NCBI GenBank assembly: GCA_020744425.1
Contig: JAGMUV010000022.1
Location: forward strand, 1 to 64,000
Source of the DNA: Dactylonectria macrodidyma
Taxonomy: Eukaryota; Ascomycota; Sordariomycetes; Hypocreales; Nectriaceae
Direction of reading: 5' to 3'
Length of the DNA: 64,000 bases
Shown here one piece after another: positions 1 to 10,256 of the stretch. A program made the position numbers and the translations under genes. Each line of letters opens with the position of its first letter. Position 1 is the first letter of the stretch. The notes beneath the pieces are model-generated. The model was given only the letters and a program-made list of their open reading frames with translations, had not been told where the DNA came from and ran no database searches.

Positions 1-432
1 AGCGAGAATGGACAAGACTCGCAAAACAAAACAGACAAAAGGAGGGCCGGAGCTGCAATCAAGCAGCTGGCTAGAAAATAAATCAGATATTCCAGTTGAT
101 CAAATAAATCTCATCATAATAACATCAAAAACAATTCAAAAATTCAAAAATAAAGGTGGGCAAGAACATAATTGATTGCTATTTGTGTCTGAGTAACTTA
201 GTCTCTGCCTTTTATCTCAGACCGACTCCTGTTATCCTTATCGATAGCTTTATCAAGACCGGTGGGTGACCGCCCGGTCTCCACCCTAGGTCATCGTAAC
301 ACCTTAAATCCACCATCTTACTGATACTACCTACAAGCAGCCCTTCTTTGCCAGCTTCATCACGCCAGCACAGTTCCTCCAGGCTTCCTTTGGCGGGCCG
401 CTTGCCGGACCGGTCCCTCCTGTATCATACTA
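1..432. other. Stretch without a supported gene
   Basis: No open frame of useful length and no family recognised on either strand. The left part is AT-rich and the part from about 230 is more balanced. It may be old transposon or intergenic DNA. Confidence 0.4.
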
Positions 433-433
433 G

Positions 434-932
434 GTAACGTATGTGATAAGCGAGCGTCGCAGACAAGCGAGCGTCGCACTCTGATTTTCACCTTAAATTG
501 TGAAATTTAAAAAATTCTTAAAAATTTAAACTAAGCTTAAAATTGTTAAGATTTGTTACTTAGCTTATTTATAAAATATTTTATTTTTAAGAATTTTTCT
601 AGTCTATATATACTTATAGCGCTAGTAGTATAAAATTCGCACTGTATTTTGGACTATTTTTATTTATAACTAGCTTAATAATTTTTTAAAAGATCTAAAG
701 AAAATACTAGCTTATTAACTTTTTAATTAGATATTTAAAATTAATATCCTAAAAATCCTCAAGCTATATTGGCTATTTTATAAAATTTAAAGTTTGGAGT
801 TTTAAGTATACAGTATAGGTGCGACGCTCGCTTATTTGCGACGCTCGCTTATTTGCGACGCTCGCTTATTTGCGACGCTCGCTTATTTGCGACGCTCGCT
901 TATTTGCGACGCTCGCTTATCATATACGTTAC
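434..932. mobile_element. MITE-like element with GC-rich ends, copy 1
   Basis: The left end reads GTAACGTATGTGATAAGCG. The right end is its inverse, with one change in the first 27 bases (ATACGTTAC at 924-932). The interior is strongly AT-rich and has no reading frame, so it is a non-autonomous TIR element of about 500 bp. Next to the TIR lie repeats of the core GCGACGCTCGCTTAT: two on the left in inverted orientation and six in tandem on the right. The first bases (RTAACGTA..TGATAAGC) and the layout match the element at 22274-22707, but the GC-rich repeat differs. No clear target duplication can be seen at this copy. Confidence 0.75.
821..919. repeat. 17-bp tandem repeat, six copies
   Basis: The unit GCGACGCTCGCTTATTT starts at 821, 838, 855, 872, 889 and 906; the last copy runs into the TIR. 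Copies are essentially identical, which suggests recent slippage or expansion inside the subterminal part of the MITE. Confidence 0.9.
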
Positions 933-1433
933 TTTAATTATGACGAAGTAAAATATTCTTTGTTAGGAAAAGCGTTGCCATATACTTAGGGGGTCTCTGT
1001 CCACATACCCCCCAAGTGGAGCAGTATGCGAACAAGGTCGATAGTTCGTATAGCAGAGTCCACGCACGCTTGCAGCACGACGCAGGTTCTTACCCCAAAG
1101 GTGTCTCACATGCCAACAGTATTATTACAGAGTAGTCAAAAGGTTTCAAGCCACCTGCAGTTGGTCCCTAGTCGTACTGGGATAAAGACCTATCGTTTGC
1201 CAATCGCCAAGCGGGGCTTGAATTGTAATGTCTTTCTTATACGCAGTTCGTGAGAAAATGTGCAATGCGGGGTGCAGGATCCCACTCTTAGCTGCAACTT
1301 GCAGGCAGGCTGCTGGCGTATAAGTTTGGAGCAGACCTAAGGAGCGACCCATATCACGATTCTCTCAGACATCCAGACCCCGTTCCCTCGTTGACTCCCT
1401 CATCACTGGGCTATCCATGTCAAATCAAAGGAT
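933..1433. other. Stretch without a supported gene
   Basis: Short frames only, and no recognised protein. The part next to 1434 would be the former promoter or 5' region of the Reg1-like pseudogene. Confidence 0.4.
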
Positions 1434-2986
1434 ATGTCCTGTCCTTTAACGCCTATCAGCTATGATTCCATAGAATCCGATTATACCGAGGCAATCCACT
1501 TGTCTCAGCCGTTAGAAGAGCAATATTTGTTATCTCCATTCCCGAAAGACAATTACTGTATGGCACTGGTCGATAGCCTAGAAACCCCACCGGGCCCAAA
1601 GATAGACGACTCGTATGCCGCCTCGCCCGCCGGCTATGATAACCCAGAGGATACATCAAGACCGGAGACTCCAGACTTACCAGAGCTCATTCAGCGCGCT
1701 GGAGACGACAGTGAAGTGAACGTCCGCCCGTGGGAGAATGTCGATTACCTTTCTCACGACTGGCAGGAGGAGGACATCTGGTCATCATGGAAATATGTCA
1801 CCTCCCGCCGAGGAGAGTACCCGAATGGTGCCCGTCTAGGAAATGCGGCCTGGAGAACATGAGCGAAACGCAAGAACTGCCTGAAGACTCTGCCTCCCGA
1901 GACGCTTAACTAGTAAGGATAATGGAATTCGATGTAAATATCAAGTTAACACTGTGTAGGCTGAAGGATGATGATGTGGATTGGCTCTATGGCCCTCTTC
2001 AACCAGGCGGGAGCAAGATCTACTGTGCACAGACTGAGTCCTCTAGTGTCTCATTATCTAAGCCCAACTCAGTGGTCAACATTAACAAAAAGCCCATTCT
2101 GAAGAAAAGGAGCGTGTCTGACACCATGCTGCAGGGGCCGGCATCATTATCATCATTAATCCTTCAGCGGGGAGCAGCAGCGGTACAAGAGCTGGAGGGA
2201 GATGGTTGGAGATTGACAAAGTCTACCTTTGATCGAGCAGCGATGGCGGATTATATCTTGTTCCCCTTCTCTTCAAGACGAATAAACCGCGATACCTCTA
2301 GTATATTGCTAACGCCAACATCCTCTGGGATCTCATCGCCAGGTATTGAGTGAAAACACATCCACTTCAATAACGAAGTCGAGCAATGTATCGCCGCCGA
2401 GGCTATGGACGGCGACGATGATATTGATACAGATCAACTTGGCGACAGTGATTCCGATGACGCCGTCATGATGAAGCTGGCGCGGCCACGAAAGCGGGCT
2501 CCCCTGATCAGAAAGAAGCTGAAGACGGGAAAGAACTCATTGCCTTCTAACAGAAAAACGATTATGATACTTCCATCAACAATGCTCAAGCACCAAGAAT
2601 ATATGCTGGGGGCCCCAGAGACGGCGATAAAACACAGCACTGATGCCTTCCGCAGTCCTATTGTCCCGCTAACCTCATCACAAGAGGCGCTTCATCCATC
2701 CAAGATATTCACCAGGTTCTTCGGCGAAGATGAGGCCGAGGATATGATGGATGCTGATGTAAACTCAGGCTGTTATGACTCTGAGAGTTTCGAAGATGTT
2801 AATTTGCATCGTCGGACTTCTGAATACAGCTTGATCGCCGAGCCAGTTGGCATGCGTCGCACCCCTTCGGGCATGTTTATGCCATATGAGGAGGAGCAGC
2901 CATCGTCGAACGATGGAATATTTGGTCGCATTATTGACACTGTGAACACGGTCAGGGACATTGCCTACATTGCCTATATTCTTTAG
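1434..2986 (+). pseudogene. Decayed Reg1-like (DUF1752, PP1/glucose-repression regulator) gene
   Basis: Seen: a DUF1752-type block (VDYLSHDWQEEDIWSSWKYV, about residues 103-122) followed by NAAWRT. A 47-nt intron, 1913-1959, has a GTAAGG donor, a GTTAAC branch-like site and a TAG acceptor. Exon 2 continues with WLYGPLQ, KPILKKRSVSDTML, then KHIHFNNEVEQCIA, the PP1-binding type motif, and ends with GIFGRIIDTVNTVRDIA. Known: fungal Reg1-type proteins target protein phosphatase 1 in carbon-source signalling. Broken by TGA after WRT (1860-1862), TAG across the splice junction and TGA before KHIHFN (2351-2353). All three fit C-to-T changes from TGG or CGA. The frame is otherwise colinear. It is probably a RIP-damaged duplicate; the intact parent should be elsewhere in the genome. 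Confidence 0.85.
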
Positions 2987-4139
2987 AATGTGGGCTAGAA
3001 GAGGTGAGGTCCTTTGATAAGACATGAAATGTCTTGCCCTTTGGAGACTGCTCCTTCGAGAGGCTATTTCTTCTTCGGTCATTGTTGAGAAGAGCTCCCC
3101 AAGACTTGATTAGTGTCTGATCGGACCAGCCACACTCCCGCACGTGGCCGAGCCAAGAAATTTCACTCCACCAACCCTCCTCTGCAAGCCACACTTGTTA
3201 ATTGGACATGTCCCTGCTACTCCACGGCTCAGTGGCCATGATGAACTTAGTCTGAGAGACTCATCCACCTTTATACTCCTGGTCCATAACCGTGACCTCT
3301 TCGTTTGCACACAGCCCCATCTTGTTGGACAATGGATGCTACAGCCTGCCCGGTGCTTTTATTCTCATAATAAAAAAAATGAGCTCGCATGAGTCAGACG
3401 CACATCATCACCCGCCTACCAGTACTTTTTGTATTGGTGTAGCCATTTGGTCGTACTGGTCCCAGCGCTTCAATTCAAGTAAGTCAATTTTGGGGGTGTA
3501 ACTTGATTACTTGAAGTAAAATCCTGCGTGAACTTACTTAACTTGATTTGAATTGATATACTTGAATTGAAGCGCTGACCTGAGGCCAGGATGAAGCTAT
3601 TGGTATTCTCACTCCTCCCCTCCATCCCAACCCATCAGGTCTACACTAAAGCTAACGACCTCGCCCACAGTGATCACTTAGTAGCCTAGTCAATTCTGTA
3701 GGCACTGTATTTCCTCTATTATCTCGGGGCTTAACCTATGCCTTTGCGAGCTTACTGTCAAGTTTGTGACACTAAACGTCCGCTCAGGATCAATAGACAT
3801 AGCAGGAATTACCAAGATGTCGAGAGCAAACTTGCTCAGATGTGGATATTCTTAGTGATCCTTCCACTATAGAATTAGGTCCAAGTTCTCTCGCCGGACT
3901 GGCCCTTGCCTCATATAAACTCCAAGCCTATCTTCCTCCATCATGTACCGATAGTAGTTCTGCATCCACTAGTCGAATTGACTGGGCTCGTCTTACCACA
4001 CCGCTTTTCCTACCACGGTTTTCGCTATCTCGGACTGCTCCTTACGTGGATACTGTTATTCAAAGAATTCCCGGACACTGTCCTTAGCGTCCCATAGCCA
4101 CACCCACGTTTCTAAGACCGAGTTCTTCCTAGCCTTTTA
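2987..4139. other. Stretch without a supported gene, except a small MITE
   Basis: Only short frames. Nothing recognisable apart from the 115-bp inverted-repeat element at 3463-3577. The part from about 3760 may belong to the upstream half of the decayed pogo transposase that becomes readable near 4140, but I could not align it. Confidence 0.4.
3463..3577. mobile_element. Short inverted-repeat element (MITE-like)
   Basis: The first 19 bases CAGCGCTTCAATTCAAGTA are the exact inverse of the last 19. The 115-bp element has further internal pieces of the same ACTTGAATT/AACTTGATT motif. There is no coding capacity, and no target duplication could be settled. Confidence 0.7.
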
Positions 4140-4423
4140 CGGCGCCTACTAAGCCGCTATAATAGAGAGAAATATTAAGGGGTGTTTTAGAGGAGCTGGG
4201 CTTGTTCCATTGGACCCCGAAAGTGTCATATCAAAGCTTGATATGCAGCTACGGACCCCAACGCCTGCTGAGGAGGAGGCTAGCCTGCCTAACCCTTGGG
4301 TTTCTAAGACGCTAAAGACAGTCCTTGAGGCTAGCTCTCAGTCTGAATACCTCGAAAGACGAATCAGAAGGCACTAAAGTAGCTCTCCTGCATCTATTCT
4401 TGAGGCTCTTAAGTCACTGACTA

Positions 4424-6300
4424 AGTCAGTGCACCCGTTAGATGACCAGGGGCTTAGCTGGACGCCCCACTTACAGCCGCGTCAACCACAACGCATCTCT
4501 AGCCACACGCGTTTCTTCCTTCAATAACACTCAATTCGTCAATTCAACCTTATAACCTTATTTTTTATGCCTAAATACACCCAAGAAGACCTTGAACTAG
4601 CCATTCAGGATGTGAGAAATGGCGTATCAATACGAAAAGCAGCCAGTCAGCGCGGAGTCCCCAAATCAACCCTACACAGCAAGATAAATGGCGTACCTAG
4701 CCGCAATGAAGCCCACGAATGGCGTCAGGTGCTTTCCAAATATCAGGAAGACCAGCTCACTGATTGGCTCATCTTTCAAGATAAGCTCGGCATGGCGTTG
4801 ACGCATAGCCAGATCCGGAAGTTGGCGATTTCCTTGTTAGGCCAAAGCGGCACCAACCAACGACTCGGAAAACACTGGATGAAGGGCTTCTTGCGCCGCA
4901 ACCCGCGAATAAAAACGCTCAAAGGAAAGGGAATCGACCGGAAAAGGATAAATGGAGCAAATCCGGCTGCTATTGGCGGGTTCTTTGATCTATTGGGCCA
5001 ACCAGAGGTCGCATCGATCCCTCAACGCAACCGTTGGAATCTTGACGAAATTGGAGTCTTCCAAGGGCCCGGATCTAACGGGCTTGTGGTTGGCCAATCA
5101 GAGCTTCAATCAACGATTAAGAAACAGCCGCAAAACCTTAACTGGATATCTATTCTTGAGGTTATTTCTGTAACGGGAAGGTGCCTTGACCCATTGGTCG
5201 TCTTTAAAGGCAAAGACGTCCAGCACCAATGGTTTCCTGAGGAATTGGACTTTCTGACCAATTGGAGATTTACATCATCTAAAAAGGGATGGACCAATAA
5301 CGAAATTGGGCTTGCGTGGCTGCAGGAAGTCTTTCTTCCGGGCTCAAAGCCTGCCCGGGCCAATGAAAAGCGGCTTCTTATCCTAGATGGGCATGGATCA
5401 CACATAACGCCTGATTTTATGCGTATTTGTGTGACCAATAGGGTCCATTTATTCTATTTACCACCTCACACAAGCCACGTTCTTCAGCCTCTTGATATAT
5501 CAGTCTTTGGGCCACTTAAAGCTGCATATCGGGCTGCTTTACTGCTAGCCAATCCTATTACTGATGCCAGCCTAACTAGGAAGGAAGACTTTCTAAAATG
5601 CTATTTTCAGGCTAGGAAGAAGGCTATTACTACTCGAAATATCCGTTCGGGTTGGAAAGGAGCCGGGTTGTGGCCAATTAACATCTCAAAGCCAATGGGT
5701 AGCAAATTCGTTATTGAGGATCCTAAGGACTCAATTACGGTCCAATTAGGAGCCCCCATTTCTCCAAAGACGAATCAGAGGTCTGAAATCAGCCCTTTTA
5801 CAACCCCTAAGACTTCGAGAGACGTTGCTTTATTAGTCCATTCTAAAAAGAAGGAACTTCTCAACAGCCCAACCACAAGGCAGCTATTTCGGGCTATTGA
5901 CCGGGGTTATGATAACCTTCACTTACACAACGCCCAATTAGAAGATAGAATTCTAGTCTAAGACCGAAATTCAAGCCAATCAAAGGCTAAGAAGAGAGGA
6001 AGGGTTTATAAAGACCCAAATAAGGAATTTTCTAACATCCAGAATGTCAAGAGGGCAAGAAGGCGAATAAAAACGCCTGAGGTTGAAGATTCAGAATAGC
6101 TCGCTTTTCTTTTGTTTTTATTGGCTAGTTTTTTGATATTTAGAAAATTCATTAGTTATTTTATAAAAAATCAGTTAAAATGGACCAATTAGACCTCTTG
6201 GTTGTTATTTTATATATAAGTGAAGTTGAATGAGGATTTTGGTCATTGTATAAGTGGGGCGTCCAGCTAAGCCCCTGGTCATCTAACGGGTGCGCTGACT
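4424..6300 (+). mobile_element. Nearly intact pogo/Fot1 transposon
   Basis: The element is 1877 bp. Both ends carry TIRs of about 50 bp that differ at only a base or two (left starts AGTCAGTGCACCCGTTAG; right is its inverse). TA dinucleotides flank it at 4422-4423 and 6301-6302, as expected for a TA target duplication. It carries one transposase gene (4567-5961, tail to 6099). The near-identical TIRs and a single suspected nonsense change point to a young insertion. It lies inside an older transposase relic. Confidence 0.95.
4567..5961 (+). CDS. Pogo/Fot1-like DDE transposase (probably truncated by one nonsense change)
   Basis: 464 residues as read. An N-terminal psq-type helix-turn-helix (about 1-50: DLELAIQDVRNGVSIRKAAS) is followed by a CENP-B/HTH_Tnp-type second DNA-binding domain (about 70-130). 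The DDE core follows (about 150-370): the first Asp in WNLDEIGV, the second in LILDGHGSH, the third in LQPLDISVFGPLK. The enzyme would bind the TIRs, cut and paste the element and choose TA targets. ATG 4567 fits the family start. After the TAA at 5959-5961 the same frame stays open and lysine/arginine-rich for 45 more codons to a TAG at 6097-6099. The TAA is therefore probably a CAA-to-TAA change that removed the basic tail. The catalytic core is untouched, so activity is possible but not shown. Confidence 0.92.
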   Translation: MPKYTQEDLELAIQDVRNGVSIRKAASQRGVPKSTLHSKINGVPSRNEAHEWRQVLSKYQEDQLTDWLIFQDKLGMALTHSQIRKLAISLLGQSGTNQRLGKHWMKGFLRRNPRIKTLKGKGIDRKRINGANPAAIGGFFDLLGQPEVASIPQRNRWNLDEIGVFQGPGSNGLVVGQSELQSTIKKQPQNLNWISILEVISVTGRCLDPLVVFKGKDVQHQWFPEELDFLTNWRFTSSKKGWTNNEIGLAWLQEVFLPGSKPARANEKRLLILDGHGSHITPDFMRICVTNRVHLFYLPPHTSHVLQPLDISVFGPLKAAYRAALLLANPITDASLTRKEDFLKCYFQARKKAITTRNIRSGWKGAGLWPINISKPMGSKFVIEDPKDSITVQLGAPISPKTNQRSEISPFTTPKTSRDVALLVHSKKKELLNSPTTRQLFRAIDRGYDNLHLHNAQLEDRILV

Positions 6301-6631
6301 TAAGGGAATAAAGCCAATAATGCATAAGATGACCTTATTAGAATCTAAGGTCCAGAAACTTCAACAGTCAAATGAGGCCCTTAGCAAGGGGCGCAGAGCA
6401 AAGATACCAACCCTATAAGATAGAGGGAAGATGACTGTAGATAAGGCAAGAGAAGCAATTGACCAAATGGATGTTAATGCACAGGTAGTGGCCGAATCGT
6501 CAAGAAGTGGTGGTCAAGGAGGGACGGCGCGAGCGAAGGAAAGGTGCTGTAGAACTTGCGGAAAGACTGGTCATAATAGAAGAACATATCAAATGGTTGT
6601 TCATATATCTAGGGAAGAGTATAGCAATTAA

Positions 6632-7143
6632 ATTTCATTGATCAAATGCTTTGTTGTGTTTTTATCTTCAATCCTGTTTTGAAGGTTGAGAATTTTGGGA
6701 CACATGCTTGTCTGGGACATAAGCTTATCATGCACGTTATACAGAGTATGGAGTCCTCTGCCCCTTTTCCCCATTCAAAGTAACTGGCCGACCCTTTTCT
6801 CCACTGCCGTGCGTTGCGCGTTGCTTACTGGCTGCTTAGTGGCTTACAATAATGTTTGGCGGACGCGTCTGACGACAAAATCGTCGCGTTTGAACTGCGC
6901 TTCGCAGCCTACCCGGGACTCCTTCAATATATGAGGCGATCGACGATCAAATCGATCGATTGAGGGCTAGATCGATACGATATCGATCGAGCGGTGCGTC
7001 TAATCGATCGATATCGATCGATTGACAGGTCCGATCGATATGATCGAAATCGAAATCGAATCGATTAATCGAATCGATCAAATCGATCATACGATCGATT
7101 TCGAAGCCTGAGTCAACTAACATCTATCGGAGCTGGAACCCGG
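6632..7143. other. Stretch without a supported gene
   Basis: No protein recognised. The right half holds the GATCGAT-rich tract described separately. Confidence 0.4.
6926..7108. repeat. CGATCGAT-rich low-complexity tract
   Basis: About 180 bases built almost entirely from CGAT/ATCGAT words in varied order, with many short palindromes. It lies between the pogo relic and the copia fragment. It is not a regular tandem repeat. Function unknown; it could be a decayed palindromic repeat. Confidence 0.75.
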
Positions 7144-8725
7144 ATGTGGACTCACAGTAATAGGGACGCAGGGATGACACCATCAGAGGTTAGGCCTGAT
7201 CAACCAACCGGAACTGTTGGGCCTTCTAGTATTAGGGTCGAGGAAGGTAATCAAGGAAAGCCGGGGGCAGAGGGAGCTGTCCAAGACAGCCGATTCGGAG
7301 CCCCTAGCGCCTATGTAGGTCATCCAGGAAAGCTGGAGGCAGGGGGAGCTGTCCAAGACAGCCGATCCGGAGCCTCTAGCGCCTGTGACCGCGCCTACTT
7401 GACTCCTGTGTCCTTACTGCCGGCTGCCCTACAAGTGATGAGAATCCAGGATGACTCAGATCCACCAGGTAAGCTAGATCATTTGATCGATCGGTCTGAC
7501 GTCTGGAAGGCTGCGTTCAACGCCGGAAGACTAGCTAGCCCGATAGCAACCCTCAACGGGGAAGTCATCGATAAAGCTAAGCTGCAACGGCTACTGAAGA
7601 AACCTAGGTCTGTTCATCGCAGTCAGCTGCCACAGCTGCCGCGGCACCACCGGGATCTACGGGATCATCCGATGGGGGCCCAATTTGAACAGGCTGAACA
7701 GGATCACTTGCACAGTCATAGAGAAATGGAGTCATGGATCGAGATGACCCGAGAACCCTAGGGAAACAGACCCTTGACTGCATGTGGGTTTATGTCTATA
7801 AGCTCGATAAGCACGGCAGATTCGTCAAATGCAAGGCCCGGCTAGTTGTTCGAAGAGACCAGCAGCCAAAAGGGCTGGACGAAGAGACCTATGCTGCGAC
7901 TTTGGCCGGAAGATCCTTCCGAACCCTGATAGCAATAGCCGCCCGGTTTGACTTGGATCTTATACAATACGATGCAGTCAACGCCTTCATCAACGCTAAG
8001 CTAGAGCATCAGATCCTAATGAAAATGCCCCCTGGATACAGAATGACAGGAAAGATCCTGCTTATCCAGACAGCCTTGTACGGGCTGCGGGAATCACCCC
8101 TCCTATGGCAGACAGAGCTCACAGCAACACTCCAAGACCTAGGCTTCAAGCCGGTCCGGCACGAGCCCTGCTGTACGACAAAGGACGGGATCATCGTCTT
8201 CTTCTATGTAGACGATATCGTCTTCGCCTGCCGAAGGAACAGACGGTCAGACATTCAGAAGACCGTTGCTGACCTCAAAGGTCGATATGACCTAACAGGC
8301 GGACAGGATCTTCAGTGGTTCCCAGGGATCGAGGTCATCCGAGACCGCAAAAGAAGACTTATCTGGTTATCCCAATCTGCATATCTAGACAAGATAGCTA
8401 ACCTTGCGGATAACCTAGATCAGCGGCACGAGACCCCGATGAAAAGGGAAGACCTTCGACCACACAGCAAACGGTCCTCGATCCCTACAATAAGACGATA
8501 CCAACGGAAGGTCGGATCGATCCTATATGCAGCCGTGATAACCCGGCCGGATGTGGCTTTTGCTATATCCTGGCTAGCCAGGTTCAACATGAACCCAGGG
8601 CCCGACATCATCAAGCTGCTGATAGGGTCCTTCTATATCTCAAGAAGACCAGCGGCCTAGCCCTTCAATTCGGTCAGGACGATAGTTTCCTTGTGGCTAG
8701 CGACGCCTCTTTCGCAGACTTTTAG
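7144..8725 (+). pseudogene. Ty1/copia polyprotein fragment (reverse transcriptase, start of RNase H)
   Basis: The first frame (7144-7761) ends in a copia linker with PRHHRDLRDHPMGAQF. A shift to the 7734-8660 frame continues into the reverse transcriptase: CMWVYVYKLDKHGRFVKCKA, YDAVNAFINAKLEHQ, the catalytic FYVDDIVFAC and LSQSAYLDKIA. A second shift near 8600-8640 leads into SFLVASDASFADF, the start of RNase H, then a stop at about 8725. Gag, protease and integrase are missing, and I saw no LTRs. The real protein would copy element RNA to DNA in cytoplasmic particles. This is a dead fragment, cut on its right by piggyBac sequence. Confidence 0.85.
7255..7398 (+). repeat. 72-bp in-frame duplication in the copia fragment
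   Basis: Two adjacent copies of a 72-bp unit (24 codons) start near 7255 and 7327. Each encodes a GK-rich start, then GAVQDSR and a Ser/Ala-rich end. They differ at several bases, so the duplication is not recent. Confidence 0.7.
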
Positions 8726-8756
8726 TGATGCATAGCAAAAAGTCATTTTAACCCTA

Positions 8757-9296
8757 AATATTAGCGTCTTTTATAACTATAATATGAACGGCGTTGATCG
8801 CGGTGATCAGCTTCGGGCTGATATAGGCTATGACTACCGCATTCGGAGGGGTCCTTGGCAGGCCTTAGCCTGGACCTTTCTGCTTGATACGATCCTCATC
8901 AACACATACATTTTACAGCGTAAGAAGGAGTGTAGCTGGAAGCAGTCAGATGAGCAGGTCAAGTGGCGCGAGGCTATTTGCAACGGCCTCGTCAAGACGT
9001 ATAGCGTACAGGAGCCCAGAAGGAAACAGTTCAGAGCCGGCGACGAATTTTCGCCCTATTTATAGCACAAACATGTTAAAAGCACGAAAAATCGGCGTTA
9101 TTACGGCTGTCAAGGGAGACGGGTCGGCGAGGCACGCAGCCGTAGTTCATAAAGGAAGGCGTTAGCTATGGTTGACGGCAACGCCGACCGAGCCCCCAAA
9201 AGGCCGGCCAAGCAGACGTACTACGGCTGTGATAAGTGCGATGTACCAATATGTACCCAAGGAGATTGCTGGTACCAATACCACCAGCTAATTTGA
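8757..9296 (+). pseudogene. PiggyBac-type transposase, C-terminal fragment
   Basis: The frame begins with YNYNMNGVDRGDQLRADIGY, typical of the end of the DDE_Tnp_1_7 domain with its last conserved Asp. It continues with GPWQALAWTFLLDTILINTY. A stop at 9063-9065 and one more at about 9150-9160 interrupt it. The same frame then reaches the cysteine-rich C-terminal finger (CDKCDVPICTQGDCW, then YQYH) and ends at the TGA at 9294-9296. The family inserts at TTAA. The N-terminal two thirds are absent and no terminal repeats were identified. Confidence 0.8.
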
Positions 9297-10256
9297 GTGC
9301 GATCCTAAGTACCTTGGATCCGTTGCAATCCGATTGGCTTTTTTTCCCTGTCGCGGCAAACCCACCAGCATAAGAGCACTCGAAGAGATGCGATGAGAAC
9401 AAGCCCTTTTGCCGAAAATGCGTCAGCACTGGCTCTCTTGGCCTCTAGAAGTGGTGGTGCGTGATGATTAAATTAAGCCAAGGTGTGGTGTGCTTGGAGG
9501 TGGGGCTGCTAAGGGTCCCCAGCGCGAAGCTGGCCACTGGGGTGATGGAAGTGGGGCAGCCGTTGGGAGGATGGCCTCCAAAAGCAGCACCATGAAAACC
9601 CCTGCCGGTTGGCCACTAAACTTTCGGCCTGTCGTCAATTCGCGCCAAGTGAGGCGAGATGATCAGCGGACAAGGAAGAGTGTGGGGCTTCTGGGAGATG
9701 CGAACAATAAACTTAGAACTGTAAATAGCTAGCGCACCTGGCCCTATGAGGTTAGTCCTCCCAGGCGGAATAAATTTCATCCATTCCTAGGCGCTCCCGT
9801 GCCCCTAGCCCGCTGACAGGGGGAGGCTGTGCCCCGAGCACACAGGCCCTGTGCGCCTAGGCGGCGCCGCGGTGTTCTAGACCCAGAGTTTCGCTGCCGA
9901 CATCAGTCTCCTATCTTGTGTCCTTTCAACCTTAGACTTTTACCCAGATTTTGGTACCAGACGAGTTTCACGAAAGCCTTCGCTCGGAAGATAGGCTGTC
10001 TGCATCATTAACGAACGATCAATTACGACGCATCTACAATCAATTACCATCGCGCAGTCAGCATTCCTGCCTCCATCTACCAATTCCTGCCACACGACCT
10101 TTAACATCAACTCGGTCGCCTTCCCTGAGCCTAGAAAGTCTCGATCGACCGCGACGGGCTGCCACTGCTAGATTCTACGTCGCCTGATTGGAACACTGCG
10201 GTCGGTCGATTGAGGGCCCAAGACCACCAAGACGGGGAAACCAGCAAATCGTCGCA
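9297..10256. other. Upstream region of the LAT permease gene
   Basis: No recognised protein. The last few hundred bases, pyrimidine-rich around 10040-10110, are the likely promoter and 5' leader of the permease gene that starts at 10257. No element or regulatory site could be named with confidence. Confidence 0.4.

Larger units (their letters stand above)
4140..6631 (+). pseudogene. Older pogo/Fot1-type transposase, split by a younger element
   Basis: The left part (about 4140-4423) reads, with stops, as the transposase tail: a CFRGAGLVPLDPESVISKL-like block, TPTPAEEEASLPNPWVSKT, then SSPASILEALKSLT. The right part (6301-6631) continues in the same frame (KGIKPIMHKM, then LLESKVQKLQ). It ends with a zinc-knuckle-like CCRTCGKTGHNRRTY and a stop. 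Joining the two sides across one TA restores one frame, so the 4424-6300 element landed in this gene. The N-terminal and catalytic parts were not found. Inactive relic of a DD-D pogo-like transposon. Confidence 0.85.
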
